Source: Pseudomonadota bacterium
GTDB lineage: Bacteria; Pseudomonadota; Gammaproteobacteria; Acidiferrobacterales; UBA6901
Reading direction: 5' to 3'
Length of the DNA stretch: 61,138 nucleotides
NCBI GenBank assembly: GCA_021819085.1
Contig: JAKASJ010000021.1
Coordinates: forward strand, 1-61,138
Both the position numbers and the translations under genes were made by a program. Below, piece by piece: positions 1 to 9,597 of the stretch. The number at the start of each line of letters is the position of its first letter. Positions within the stretch are counted from its first letter, which is position 1. A model generated the notes under the pieces. It saw only the letters and a list, made by a program, of their open reading frames with translations. It made no database searches and was not told where the DNA came from.

Positions 1-1
1 C

Positions 2-955
2 GATCTCATCGGCACGCTGCATCTTCACTACGCCCTCGGCAAGCTCTACGACCGCCTGGGCGATTACGACAAAGCATTCCGGCACTACGATCTCGCGAAG
101 CGCAAGACGCGCGAGATTGAGGCGGAGACGTTCCGCCGCCGCGGTGCACGCACCCAGACACGGCAGATAGGCGCCTGGATGGAGGTGCCCGAGGGTTTCT
201 GGGCGTCCCTGCCGCGCGCCACCCACATTGATGAGCGTCCCGTGTTTATCGTCGGCATGCAGCGCTCCGGGACCACGCTCGCCGAACAGATTCTCGCAAG
301 CCATCCGGCCGTCCATGGCGCCGGCGAGCTCAAGAACCTCGGCGAAATCGCCAAAACGCGGCAAGCCGGGCTCGCCGATGGGGGCGGCTATCCCCTGTGC
401 CTCTCCAAGGCAAGCGCCGAGGCTCTCAATGCCATGGCGAAGCGCTATCTCGAGCACCTCGACACGCTCTCGCCCACGGCCTTGCGGGTCATCGATAAGA
501 TGCCGGGGAATTTCCAGCGCCTGGGGCTCATTTCGCTCCTCTTTCCGAAGGCACGCGTCATCCACATGGTACGCGACCCGCTCGACACCTGTCTTTCCAT
601 CTATTTCCAGAAGTTCAACACCACCAGCGCCTACGCCTTCGAGCTCAAGGATCTCGGCGCCCACTACCGCGCCTACCGCGACCTCATGCGCTACTGGCGC
701 GAGGCGCTCGCCATCCCCATACTCGAAGTCCAGTACGAAGCGCTCGCCACCGATCCCGAGCGCCACATCCGGAAGATGGTCGCGTTCTGCGGCCTCGAAT
801 GGAATGAACGGTGTCTGCGCTTTTACGACACCGAGCGCGACGTCAATACGCCAAGCTACGATCAGGTCCGGCAGCCCATGTACACCCGCTCCATCGGGAG
901 ATGGAAACACTACGAACGGCACCTCGGACCGCTCATCGAAGCGCTTCAGGAATGA
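2..955 (+). CDS. TPR-sulfotransferase, 3' part (starts before the window)
   Basis: The reading frame is open from base 2, so the gene begins upstream; the first in-frame ATG (179) is internal. The first 40 residues read as a tetratricopeptide helix pair (LHYALGKLYDRLGDYDKAF). A sulfotransferase domain follows. VFIVGMQRSGTT, at visible residues about 81-92, is the 5'-phosphosulfate-binding loop for PAPS, and KARVIHMVRDPLDTCLSIYF further on fits the 3'-phosphate-binding segment. TPR-sulfotransferases of this kind move sulfate from PAPS to protein, peptide or glycan acceptors; the acceptor here is unknown. The stop overlaps the ATG of the radical SAM gene (ATGA), so the two are translationally coupled. 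Confidence 0.9.
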   Translation, partial: DLIGTLHLHYALGKLYDRLGDYDKAFRHYDLAKRKTREIEAETFRRRGARTQTRQIGAWMEVPEGFWASLPRATHIDERPVFIVGMQRSGTTLAEQILASHPAVHGAGELKNLGEIAKTRQAGLADGGGYPLCLSKASAEALNAMAKRYLEHLDTLSPTALRVIDKMPGNFQRLGLISLLFPKARVIHMVRDPLDTCLSIYFQKFNTTSAYAFELKDLGAHYRAYRDLMRYWREALAIPILEVQYEALATDPERHIRKMVAFCGLEWNERCLRFYDTERDVNTPSYDQVRQPMYTRSIGRWKHYERHLGPLIEALQE

Positions 956-1764
956 GCCTGCGGGGCGGCATGTTCTTCCAGATCGAGATTACCACCAAGT
1001 GCAACTACCGCTGCTTCTATTGCGCCGGGCGGCAGATGCGCCAGCGGCATATGGATGAGGCCCTCTTCGACGGGATCCTGGACCGTATTCCTCCGGGGCG
1101 TCATACCGTCTCGCTCCAGGGCGAGGGCGAGCCCACGGTGCATCCGCGCTTCTGGTCATTCGTCGATCAAGTCGCCCGGCGCGGCCATATTCCCTACACG
1201 ATCACCAACGGCAGCCTCATCGAGCCTGAGCTGGCGCATCGGCGATTTCCCCGTCTCGGGGTGTCGCTCGATACGCTCAACGCAGCCGAGGCGCAGCGCA
1301 TCGGCCGCCTGAAACTTCCCGAGATGCTCGCGAATCTCGACGACCTGGTACGCCTCATGGGGCCAGGCCGCATCGTTCTCCACACGGTGGACTACGGGCA
1401 GGATCTCTCGCCCGTCAGAAGTTTTGCCCGTGTCCGCGGCCTGCGCCATATCATCCAGCCCCTGCAGCGCAAGGAGGACTACGCCCGCCTCTATCCCGGT
1501 CTTGTGCCTGAAGCCACGCGGCCCGTCGCGGCCGCAGGCCCCTGCCGCTACCTTGTGGGGAATTTCATGCGATTCTTCAATATCGAGGGCCTCGAGTTTC
1601 CCTGCTGCTTCATCAAGGACGCAAGCGGGTATGCGGGGATTACGGATCTGCGGCAGCGCATGAGGGCGGGCGAAGTGCCGGAGGTGTGCCGGGGCTGTGC
1701 CGAAATTCCTCGCGCGGGATGGGCATCATCGGCCTTTCGCATCGCCAAGACACGATACAACTGA
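952..1764 (+). CDS. Radical SAM protein with SPASM-like C-terminal cysteines
   Basis: Residues Cys17, Cys21 and Cys24 form the CxxxCxxC motif (CNYRCFYC) that holds the [4Fe-4S] cluster of radical SAM enzymes, with the usual TIM-barrel start before it. A glycine-rich SAM-binding stretch follows (VSLQGEGEPTVHPRF). The C-terminal part has further cysteines (PCRY, FPCCF, VCRGC), as in SPASM or twitch domains that hold extra clusters in peptide- and carbohydrate-modifying enzymes. The ATG at 952 overlaps the sulfotransferase stop; ATG 970 is an alternative. The neighbours suggest a role in modifying the same peptide or glycan. The substrate cannot be read from sequence. Confidence 0.88.
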   Translation: MSLRGGMFFQIEITTKCNYRCFYCAGRQMRQRHMDEALFDGILDRIPPGRHTVSLQGEGEPTVHPRFWSFVDQVARRGHIPYTITNGSLIEPELAHRRFPRLGVSLDTLNAAEAQRIGRLKLPEMLANLDDLVRLMGPGRIVLHTVDYGQDLSPVRSFARVRGLRHIIQPLQRKEDYARLYPGLVPEATRPVAAAGPCRYLVGNFMRFFNIEGLEFPCCFIKDASGYAGITDLRQRMRAGEVPEVCRGCAEIPRAGWASSAFRIAKTRYN

Positions 1765-1770
1765 GCGTAC

Positions 1771-2952
1771 ATGAAAATCCTCCTGGCGTGGGAGCTCGGC
1801 TCCAATTTCGGGCACCTGGTGCGGCACATCCCCATCGCGCTTAGACTGCGGGAAGATGGACACCAACCGGTATTCGCGGTAGCAGACACAAGAATCGCCG
1901 AGACGCTGCTGACCCCGCATGGTTTCCGCTTCCTTCAGGCGCCGACGGTTCACAACAAGCCGCAACCGCCGGTTCCCCCCGCCAACTACGGCGAACTCCT
2001 GCTCGCCGAGGGATTCGGGGACCCCGTGGCCTTGACCGGCCGCGTGCGCGCGTGGCTCACTCTTTTCGAGATCGTTCAACCCGATGCACTGCTCCTTGAC
2101 CATGCGCCAACGGCCCTGCTGGCGGCGCGCCTTGCCGGGTTATCGCGCACGGTGTTCGGCACGGGATTCGAGATTCCCCCTGAGCGGACGCCGTATCCCT
2201 GCTTCCGCGTCTGGGAATCCATCCCCGCCGAGCGCCTGGCGAATTCCGACCGCCGGGCGCTGGCCAACATCAACGCCGTTTGCAAGATCCATGGGCAGCC
2301 GGAGCAAGGCACGCTGCATGAATTATTTCAGGGCGCACGCAAGGCACTTGTCACGCTACCGGAACTCGATCACTACGGCGAGCGCCCCGGCGAGCGGTAC
2401 TTTGGCCCGATCTATGCTGCCCTGGGCGGCGCGAAAGTGGCGTGGCCCGCGGGGGACGGCAAGCGCATACTCGCCTATCTGCGTGCCGACGTCCCCGGCT
2501 TCGAGGCGATGGTCAATGCCCTCGTCGCTCAAGCCGGCCCGGCCATCCTCGTGGTGCCCAATGCGCCGGCGGCATGGATCGCGCGCCATGCGAACGCACG
2601 ATTGGCAATCCATGCTGATTTGGTCGAGATCAAGCCGCTGCTCAAGGATTGTGCCCTCGGCGTTTCTTACGGCGGCAGCGGCACCCTGAGCCAATTCCTC
2701 CTGGCGGGCATTCCCCAGGTCGTCATGCCAAAAAACGCCGAGCAGTATCTGGGGGGTAAACGAATACAGGATGCGGATGCGGGCCTGCTCATCGGGAGGG
2801 AAAGGGACGGATCCAGCATCGCCCGTACGATAAACCGTGCGCTTGCCGATCCGGGGTACCGCAAGGCAAGCCAGTTCGTGGCAGAGCGGTACGCGACATA
2901 CTGCTCAACCACATCGGTTCACGCGGTCGCACGGCTCCTTGCGGGCCTTTAA
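1771..2952 (+). CDS. GT1-like (MGT/UGT type) glycosyltransferase
   Basis: The 393-residue protein has a GT-B layout. The N-terminus (MKILLAWELGSNFGHLVRHI) resembles the acceptor-side start of macrolide/UDP-glucuronosyl-type transferases. The donor-binding signature lies in the C-terminal half: SYGGSGTLSQFLLAGIPQVV followed by MPKNAEQYLGGKRI matches the family pattern of a G-rich turn, a conserved PQV and a Gln before the helix. No membrane segment is evident, so it should be cytosolic. It starts 6 nt after the radical SAM stop, which suggests one operon with the sulfotransferase. Donor sugar and acceptor are unknown. Confidence 0.85.
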   Translation: MKILLAWELGSNFGHLVRHIPIALRLREDGHQPVFAVADTRIAETLLTPHGFRFLQAPTVHNKPQPPVPPANYGELLLAEGFGDPVALTGRVRAWLTLFEIVQPDALLLDHAPTALLAARLAGLSRTVFGTGFEIPPERTPYPCFRVWESIPAERLANSDRRALANINAVCKIHGQPEQGTLHELFQGARKALVTLPELDHYGERPGERYFGPIYAALGGAKVAWPAGDGKRILAYLRADVPGFEAMVNALVAQAGPAILVVPNAPAAWIARHANARLAIHADLVEIKPLLKDCALGVSYGGSGTLSQFLLAGIPQVVMPKNAEQYLGGKRIQDADAGLLIGRERDGSSIARTINRALADPGYRKASQFVAERYATYCSTTSVHAVARLLAGL

Positions 2953-3275
2953 CTCGGCCATGAGTTGAAGCTCAGATTTAATGCGGCGAGTATTGTTATG
3001 CGGACTCTCATCGCCTTACACACTTTAACTTAACGGCTAGGCTCGCAGCGGGCCTTGGTTGTTCTCCAGGTAATTAAGCGCAATTTCAGATCGCAACTTC
3101 GATGGTATGGATCTCGTCGTCGGTCACGCCTTCGCCAACACTCACCTTTCGAAACTCCCCTGAACTTTCAACAGGCCTCCGGATAAATTGGTGCGAGCAA
3201 GGCCTGCCAAACTGCCGGGTAATATGACACAGGCGCCCGCGTCGTCATTGTTCCATCGCCGCGGACGAGAAATTC
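2953..3275. other. Junction between glycosyltransferase operon and trbE
   Basis: This 320-bp stretch lies between two converging genes. I see no complete gene. The minus strand holds a short open segment ending at a TGA at 3088-3086 (RKVSVGEGVTDDEIHTIEVAI), which may be the tail of a lost gene downstream of trbE. The expected continuation of a trb operon (trbJ and later genes) is absent, so one edge of the conjugative remnant should lie here. I found no clear terminator or att repeat. Confidence 0.4.
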
Positions 3276-5714
3276 CTAAAAGCGCTCCCAAACTTCGGCC
3301 CAGGCACCTGCGCCCCGCTCCGTCAGCCACGCTGCGGGCCACGCCTCTCCTTGCGTGGCCCGCAGTTCCCGGATGCGCGTGAGATCATCCTTGCTGTTCA
3401 CGCCGACAAACGCGAGCTCCGGCACCGACAATCCGAGTTCGAACAGCCGCCGCCCGCCCGGCTGCATCAGGTAATACTGGCGCTTGGGGATCGCCGCCGC
3501 CACGATGTCCCGCTGACGGCTGTTGAGACCGATCTCGGCGTAGAACGGACGGCCCATTTCCGTCATCGCCTCCGGATTCGGCAGCAGCAGCTTGGTGGCG
3601 CAGGACTCGAACACCACGTCGGCAATGCCGGAACGTGCGAGATCCGAAAGACTCTGGGTCGCGAAGACCACCGCCACGTTGGCCTTGCGCAGCACCTTGA
3701 GCCATTCCCGGATCTTCGCCCGGAACGCCGGATGTCCGAGCATCACCCAGGCCTCATCCAGCACGAGCAGCGTCGGCGCCCCCTGAAAGCGCTGTTCCAG
3801 GCGATGAAAGAGATAGGTCAGCACCGGCAGCAGCGCCTTGTCCCCCAGCTGCATGAGCGGTTCCATCTCGAACACCTGGAAGCGGTCCGCCCCCAGTCCG
3901 TCGCGTTCGGCATCCAGCAGATGCCCGAGCGCGCCCCCGAGCGCGTATGCCTTGAGCGCCTCGCGCAATACCAGGGACTGCAGCCGCTGCAGGTAATGCG
4001 TCAGCGTGCGCTGGGCGGCGTCCGCGGTCGACGCCCCGAGCTGCACCAGCGCCTGATAAAGTTCATCCCGCATCCGCGGAGTCACCGCCATGCCCTGCAG
4101 TGCCACCAGACTTTCGAGCCATTCCGCCGCCCATGATTGTTCCGGGGACTCATCGATGTGCGCCAGCGGGCAGAAGGCCAGTTCCGTGTCGCCCCCGGCG
4201 ATGTCGTAGTGCTCGCCGCCCGCCGCCCACACGAGCGGCTGCGCCGAGTACCCCTTGTCGAAGGCGAACACCTGGGCTTGTGGGTACCGGAACTGCTGCG
4301 CCATCAGCAGGCCCAGCAGCGTGCTCTTGCCCGCCCCCGTCGGACCGAGGATAGCCGTATGCCCCACATCCCCCTCATGCAGGCACAACCGGAACGGCGT
4401 CGCACCGTCCGTAGAGGCCCACACCAGCGGCGGACTGCCGGGCGGGTAGAACGGACACGGGTGGACCGCAGGCCCCGGATAGACGCTGGTGAACGGCAGG
4501 AGATGCGCGAGATTCATCGTATTGATCAGGGGCCGGCGCACGTTCGCCCAGGTATTGCCCGGAACGGAACCGAGATACGCCTCGACCGCGTTCAGGTCCT
4601 CGATCCGTACCCCGAACCCGTGCTGCTCGATGACCTTGCGGACCTCGTGCGCGGTTTCCGCCAGCACGCCCTCGTCTTCATGGGCCAGCAGGACGACGCT
4701 CGTGTAGTACCCGAAGCGCACCGCGCCGCTGGAGGCCTCGGCGAGTGCCGCGACCGCATCCTGCGTCAGGGCATCCATGTCGAGGTTGATGTGCGTCGCC
4801 TGGCCGCCGCCCTGCTCGCGCATCACGTTCATCAGGCTCTTGCGCTTCTGGCTCCAGCGCGACCGGTGGCGATTGATCCGCTTCTCGGCCTGCTCCGGAT
4901 CGAGGAAGAGGAAGCGGTTCGACCAGCGCGCCGCGACCGGCAGCCGCGACAAAACATCCAGGATCCCCGGAAAACTCACCGCCGGGAACCCCTCGATCGC
5001 GAGGCAGGCGATGTGCTGGTCTCCGACCCGCGGGATGAAGCCCGTCACCAGATCATGCCGCCCGAGCACCGCATCGAGATACGCCGGGACCAGCCCTAAA
5101 CGGAACGGGCGCGCCCGGAAACTCACGCACTCCTCCAGATAACCCAGGAGTTCGCTTTCCAGGCCCCCGTCTCCATCCGGACGATCCACGAGCCGCCGCA
5201 GCTCCAGGAATGCGCCCAGTCGCCCCTCGATTTCCCGGATCCGTTCCTGGAAGCGCGCCACCTGCTGCGCCGCCGATCCGGGCTTTCCGCCTTCCAGGAA
5301 CAGGGCTGCGGTTTTTCTGGCCGCGTCCGGGGGCGGAAACCAGGTGAGCGTCAGCACGTACCGGGTGATGTAGTGCGTGGCCTCATCCACGTAGCGGGCG
5401 CGGCGGACCTCATCGATCAGCCGGGTCGTGCGGTCCGGAAAGGCACCGGGCCCGGCGTAGCCGGGCGCCGGCGTGCGCAGCGCATCGCAGTTGAGCACCC
5501 AGCCGTCCCCGAGACACAGCGCCGCATTGAGGCGCGCCGCCATTACCGCGAGCTCCGTCTCGGTTGCCGAATCGAGATCCGGCCCCCGATAGCTCCAGCC
5601 CGCAAGCAGCCCGCCGGCCTTGGTCAGCACCACGCCCGGGTCCACCAGCGCCGCCCATGGCAGCAGATCGGGCAGCCCATACGCCTTCGTGCGGAATTCT
5701 TTCAGCGCCCGCAT
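3276..5714 (-). CDS. trbE: TrbE/VirB4-type conjugal transfer ATPase
   Basis: VirB4-family ATPases power pilus assembly and substrate transfer at the inner face of type IV secretion systems. At 812 residues the protein has normal family length. The N-terminal CagE/TrbE/VirB domain fills the first 400 residues. Walker A is LGPTGAGKST near residue 457 and Walker B is LLVLDEAW near residue 651, followed by the family-typical AVVFATQS. The ATG directly follows the trbD stop (TGA-ATG). The gene looks intact, but no later trb gene follows it, so it belongs to a truncated cluster. Confidence 0.95.
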   Translation of the reverse strand: MRALKEFRTKAYGLPDLLPWAALVDPGVVLTKAGGLLAGWSYRGPDLDSATETELAVMAARLNAALCLGDGWVLNCDALRTPAPGYAGPGAFPDRTTRLIDEVRRARYVDEATHYITRYVLTLTWFPPPDAARKTAALFLEGGKPGSAAQQVARFQERIREIEGRLGAFLELRRLVDRPDGDGGLESELLGYLEECVSFRARPFRLGLVPAYLDAVLGRHDLVTGFIPRVGDQHIACLAIEGFPAVSFPGILDVLSRLPVAARWSNRFLFLDPEQAEKRINRHRSRWSQKRKSLMNVMREQGGGQATHINLDMDALTQDAVAALAEASSGAVRFGYYTSVVLLAHEDEGVLAETAHEVRKVIEQHGFGVRIEDLNAVEAYLGSVPGNTWANVRRPLINTMNLAHLLPFTSVYPGPAVHPCPFYPPGSPPLVWASTDGATPFRLCLHEGDVGHTAILGPTGAGKSTLLGLLMAQQFRYPQAQVFAFDKGYSAQPLVWAAGGEHYDIAGGDTELAFCPLAHIDESPEQSWAAEWLESLVALQGMAVTPRMRDELYQALVQLGASTADAAQRTLTHYLQRLQSLVLREALKAYALGGALGHLLDAERDGLGADRFQVFEMEPLMQLGDKALLPVLTYLFHRLEQRFQGAPTLLVLDEAWVMLGHPAFRAKIREWLKVLRKANVAVVFATQSLSDLARSGIADVVFESCATKLLLPNPEAMTEMGRPFYAEIGLNSRQRDIVAAAIPKRQYYLMQPGGRRLFELGLSVPELAFVGVNSKDDLTRIRELRATQGEAWPAAWLTERGAGAWAEVWERF

Positions 5715-6020
5715 TCAGGAGATCTCCCGGTGCGGGGCATACGGAGAGGCTGCCGCCGGATAATGCCGGCGGTAGCGGACATGCCGCGGACCGACTTGGG
5801 AGAGCAGCGGATCGTACTTGGCCGCCTGCGCCAGCGCCCACTGCCCGGTGAGCCAGAGCACCACACCGGTCACGAACGCCCACAGCTGGGCAAGCGAGAA
5901 CATGAATACGCCGGCGATGACCCCGAGCATGAGCACCAGGTTCCGCTCGCCGCCCAGCACGAGCAGCGGCCGGTTGAGCGATTCGTGGATGGGGACTTCC
6001 TGGCGTCCGGTGTCCGTCAC
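5715..6020 (-). CDS. trbD: TrbD/VirB3-type conjugal transfer protein
   Basis: This is a 101-residue inner-membrane protein. The start (IHESLNRPLLVLGGERNLVL) is characteristic of TrbD/VirB3. Two closely spaced hydrophobic segments follow (about residues 28-60), then a basic cytosolic tail. VirB3 proteins work with VirB4, which fits its position between trbC and trbE with no gap to trbE. Length and order match the family. Confidence 0.92.
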   Translation of the reverse strand: MTDTGRQEVPIHESLNRPLLVLGGERNLVLMLGVIAGVFMFSLAQLWAFVTGVVLWLTGQWALAQAAKYDPLLSQVGPRHVRYRRHYPAAASPYAPHREIS

Positions 6021-6034
6021 CGCATCGGCTCCGT

Positions 6035-6355
6035 TTAGATGATCGCGCCAGAGAGACCCAGGGCCGACAGAAATCCGTTCCCGAGCACGATCATCGCGAC
6101 CCCCATGACCACGAACAGCGCCTTCTTGGCGATGCCGCCCAGCTCCTCGCCAAACACCAGGGCCGCACCGGCCGCCAGAAACGCCACCACGGAGATTCCG
6201 GTCGCAACGGGGCCGGTCAGGTCATTCTGCAGGGTCTGCACTGGGCCGTCCCAGGGCAAGCCGCCGCTCGTCGCCGCCAGCACGGCGCCGGCATGCATCA
6301 AGGCCAGGATTGCGATGCTGGCGACTCGCCTTTTGTTGCGATCTATCCGTTTCAT
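6035..6355 (-). CDS. trbC: TrbC/VirB2-type pilin precursor
   Basis: This 106-residue protein has a basic N-terminus and a signal peptide (VASIAILALMHAGAVLA), then two hydrophobic helices split by a short charged loop (EELGGIAKKA), which is the build of TrbC/VirB2 major pilins. I chose ATG 6355 because GGAG lies about 7 nt upstream; an upstream ATG in the same frame (6451) would give an unlikely 32-residue extension. In related clusters trbC sits directly after trbB. Here trbB ends at 27394, about 21 kb away, with defence genes between. Confidence 0.9.
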   Translation of the reverse strand: MKRIDRNKRRVASIAILALMHAGAVLAATSGGLPWDGPVQTLQNDLTGPVATGISVVAFLAAGAALVFGEELGGIAKKALFVVMGVAMIVLGNGFLSALGLSGAII

Positions 6356-7289
6356 GTTGATCTCCGAAGAGGATGCGTCCATCCTCCAATCAGAGGACTG
6401 GGAAACGGGTAAATCGGCATTTATCACGCTCGAACTTACTCGCAACGACAATTACGCACCGCGCGCCGCCCGTTGAAGACCGCCGAGGCGCTTGCGGACA
6501 AGATCGATGCTGCGCTGAACGCCATCAAGCGCAATTCCGGCTCAGTCCGGTCGTTCTTTCGTCATCCGAGTGTCACCTATATTGCTGGCTGCTGAGTAAT
6601 TGCAGGTCGCCTGAGTAGCGGCTGCTTTTTTTCACTAATAGTTCGCCAACTCTGGTGATTTGCGGGGCGCTCGCAGAAACCGCCGCAGGTAAAACTGCGA
6701 TACCCGTTGTCCTAAATCTGGCAGCTGAAGTCGAACTGCATGGACAACGGAATTATATATACCCCTCCGTACACAAACATATTTTCATCAAGCTGGTAAA
6801 CTAAAGTACGGTGGAAATCTCAACGAAATTCGCTGGATAGGAGTCATTGTTGATATCAGCTGCCGAATCTGGGCCTATCGTCGTTTTGAGCGACAATCAT
6901 TGCGGCATGGTATGGGCGGGGATGGAAGTGGTAGCATTCCAATAGATAATTCACGGGTGGGATGACGCTTTCAAAATTTTTGGTCCGGCTGGGGACAGGT
7001 GGGGTTGGTCTGGGGTCGGTGGTGGGTACCATTAGTTTTCAAATAAGAATCGCAAAAATAATTTGAGGTCTTTTTAAGACTCTATAACATAAAAAACAAA
7101 TCGGGGGCGGTGAGTTGGCTCCGGCACTGGAACAACAAGCACGAAAAAAGGCTGACTACCTGCTGACCAAGGCGATGGAGACTCTCTGCGTCGCAGCATT
7201 GGCAATTTCTGCATTTCAAAGACTTGACTACCGATGGTGGAGGAGTCCTTGCCTCTTGGCCTACTAAACCTAGTCAATGGCGATAGCGT
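6356..7289. other. Left junction of the defence insertion, no intact gene
   Basis: The stretch joins the trbC start to the first PT-island gene. The plus strand has an open segment ending at a TGA at 6592-6594 (about KTAEALADKIDAALNAIKRN and on) without a good start; it could be the tail of a disrupted gene, but I do not recognise it. From about 6600 the base composition drops. A short inverted repeat GTCTT-TTT-AAGAC lies at 7068-7080, and A/T-rich sequence after it might hold the promoter of the 7290 operon, though no convincing -35/-10 pair stands out. Confidence 0.4.
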
Positions 7290-9386
7290 ATGAATCAACT
7301 TAAGGAAATCTGTCTTCAGGTACGTTACGAGGGCACGCCTGCTAGTTTCGTGCATGAGTTCTTCGAACCGGTCACCGCAGTCTCTTGTCAGCTACGTGCG
7401 CGTATACCTCTTTTAGGCCGCGCGAGCTTATTGCCAATTTCTTTGGGCCTGTCGCGATTTCTTGCTACTGGCAACAAAATTCGATTGATGATCGCGCTCC
7501 CTAGGTCCCCGGCATCAGCAAAAACTGGGTCTAGCGCCCCGCTCGCCTCAAGCTTTGCACCGCCTGACCTACATAGCCAGCTCAGATCCATTGCTCCTGA
7601 CTTTGACGAGAAAGCTTTTCCTGATCTCACCGCTTTCGCCACGCAGATTGAGGTAAAGATTGTCTCTCCCAATCAGGATTTTGTGCTTGACACAGAATCG
7701 CCGTCAGCGACGGTTGGTTTTTTCACTGATGGCACTGGCGCATCTGTGTCGTATCAGGCCGATTGGTCACTGATTTCCGAAAATGAAAGCCAGTCTGGCT
7801 TGACTGCATCGTGGTCATGGGGTGATCCCCAGTTTAGAGTTCGGAAAGGCATCGAAAAGTTCGAGGCCTTATGGAATGACAGTGATAGCACATTAGCCAC
7901 TAATGATATTAAGCTGACACTCCTCACTATTCTTCTGCATCTTGAACAAACCCCAATCTTACTCCGAAGTGGAGTAACCACTCTTCAACTTTTTCCGCAT
8001 CAACAGAACGCGGTTGAAGCTTGGATGAATCGGAACTTTAGAGGGGTGTTCAAAATGTGCACTGGTGCAGGTAAGACCATCAGCGCACTGGCTGGTGTTC
8101 ATGCGCTTTCCAAACAAAGGGTGGACGCTTCACAGAAAACTCCTCCAGTCCTCATCTCGGTTCCCACCCGGGTGCTGGCCGACCAATGGATTCGTGAAAT
8201 CAAACGTTTCGGATTTCGCTCAGTTATTCCTGCGTATAACGCCTTTGAACAATGGAGCCAGTTACTCGAACCCACTTTACGTTCACAATCCGGTGACCAG
8301 CCCAGATTTGTTGTCACGACTTATCGCACTTTGGCCGACGCACGCTTTGTCGCTAAGCTCAAGCGCGCAAGCGACTCAGGCGTGGAAGCATTGTGGATCG
8401 CCGATGAGATGCATAATCTTTCTTCCCCGCGACTTCGAGAAGCAATGAAGCAGGTAGGAGGTGTCTTCCCTTTCAGACTGGGTCTTAGTGCAACTCCGGA
8501 AATCGAAGGTGATTTGGCCGCAACTGAGCAACTGTTGGGCTACTTTGGCAATATCTGTGCTTCGTACGAACTCTCTGATGGCATCCGCGACGGCGTTCTA
8601 TGCCCATATCGCTACTACCCTGTCCCAGCCTATCTCGCGCCGGAACTTGCTGAAAAATACCTCACTCTTTTGCGGGACATTGACACATCCAGAGCTGGAT
8701 CTGCTCCACAGATGAATCTTTATCGCGAAACAAGGGATCTGGTCCGTACCTCCGGAGTGCAGGTCGCTAGATTCCGCGATCTCCTGCAGGATCTGTTGCA
8801 TTCTTCACCCGATTTTCATCACACACTTATCTATTGCCCCCCTGGCTATGGAACCTACCGCCGTGAAGTGTCAGACGAGATCGACACTGATGTCGGCGAA
8901 CGACGCCTAATAGAGGAAGTTATAGAAGTGCTCCGCGAGAACGGCTTATCGCCAGTATCGATCCTCGGTGAAACGTCCGCCGAGGACCGCACCCAGAATT
9001 TGCGTCGATTCGCCGATGGTAGAGTTAACGCTCTATGTGCAATCGGTTGTCTTGACGAAGGTGTCGATGTTCCTTCTATACAACGCGCAATTGTTCTTTA
9101 CAGCATTGACCGCGAGAAGCAATTTATCCAACGTCGTGGACGCATCCTTCGTCAACCGATAGGTGATCAGCGAAAGGTCGCGGAGATTTACGATATCGTA
9201 GTTTTGCCACAAGGATCGATGATGCCCGCCGCGCAGGCGGAAGCGCTTCTCAACAAAGAGCTGCGCCGCTACCGACAGTTTGCCATGCTAGCCTTGAACC
9301 GCGATGAGGCCGATCACGCGATTTCTGCCGCTTTGGCAATCGCCACTCACAACTCACAACAGAATCCTCAACCTGAATATGCCTAA
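7290..9386 (+). CDS. SF2 helicase, probable PT-dependent restriction component
   Basis: The 698-residue protein is a superfamily 2 helicase/translocase. Motif I is TGAGKT near residue 259, motif II is ADEMH near 371 (a DEAH variant), motif III is GLSAT, and motif VI is QFIQRRGRILRQ near 613. The first 75 residues (for example SLGLSRFLATGNKIRLMI) resemble the PLD-like N-terminal region of helicases annotated as DNA phosphorothioation system restriction enzymes; this is recall, not a search. It opens a plus-strand operon convergent with dndBCDE. An in-frame stop just upstream fixes the start at ATG 7290, which has no strong ribosome-binding site. Confidence 0.85.
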   Translation: MNQLKEICLQVRYEGTPASFVHEFFEPVTAVSCQLRARIPLLGRASLLPISLGLSRFLATGNKIRLMIALPRSPASAKTGSSAPLASSFAPPDLHSQLRSIAPDFDEKAFPDLTAFATQIEVKIVSPNQDFVLDTESPSATVGFFTDGTGASVSYQADWSLISENESQSGLTASWSWGDPQFRVRKGIEKFEALWNDSDSTLATNDIKLTLLTILLHLEQTPILLRSGVTTLQLFPHQQNAVEAWMNRNFRGVFKMCTGAGKTISALAGVHALSKQRVDASQKTPPVLISVPTRVLADQWIREIKRFGFRSVIPAYNAFEQWSQLLEPTLRSQSGDQPRFVVTTYRTLADARFVAKLKRASDSGVEALWIADEMHNLSSPRLREAMKQVGGVFPFRLGLSATPEIEGDLAATEQLLGYFGNICASYELSDGIRDGVLCPYRYYPVPAYLAPELAEKYLTLLRDIDTSRAGSAPQMNLYRETRDLVRTSGVQVARFRDLLQDLLHSSPDFHHTLIYCPPGYGTYRREVSDEIDTDVGERRLIEEVIEVLRENGLSPVSILGETSAEDRTQNLRRFADGRVNALCAIGCLDEGVDVPSIQRAIVLYSIDREKQFIQRRGRILRQPIGDQRKVAEIYDIVVLPQGSMMPAAQAEALLNKELRRYRQFAMLALNRDEADHAISAALAIATHNSQQNPQPEYA

Positions 9387-9570
9387 CAAAAGCAACGTGG
9401 ACCAAGAATCAACATCCCTGGAAGTGCTTTTGGACAGCGTGGATGAGAATACAAAAGACCTTTTTATTAGAGTCATGAATCTTCATGCTGGCTACCAAAT
9501 ACAGGAACGATCGCCGAAACAGCTAGTTGATGCGGTTCGGAACGAAATAGAGAAATCCTTGAGCAAGTAG
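9379..9570 (+). CDS. Small acidic protein of the PT-linked operon
   Basis: This 63-residue protein begins at ATG 9379, which overlaps the helicase stop by 8 nt, so it should be coupled to the helicase. It is predicted to be mostly helical (VDENTKDLFIRVMNLHAGYQ, then KQLVDAVRNEIEKSL), with no Cys or His cluster and no membrane segment. I do not recognise the family. Its conserved-looking position between helicase and ATPase suggests a subunit or adaptor of the complex. A longer frame from 9304 is open, but its extra part lies wholly inside the helicase. Confidence 0.7.
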   Translation: MPNKSNVDQESTSLEVLLDSVDENTKDLFIRVMNLHAGYQIQERSPKQLVDAVRNEIEKSLSK

Positions 9571-9597
9571 GCCCAGAAACCATAAGATCAGAACGCG

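Noticed and set aside
4137-5099. Long plus-strand open frame (320 residues) opposite trbE
   Set aside because: It lies fully antisense to a clear VirB4 gene, is Arg/Pro-rich and has no recognisable family; it comes from high GC content.
7068-7080. GTCTT-TTT-AAGAC inverted repeat as a terminator
   Set aside because: Stem of five pairs, mostly A-T, with no gene ending before it.
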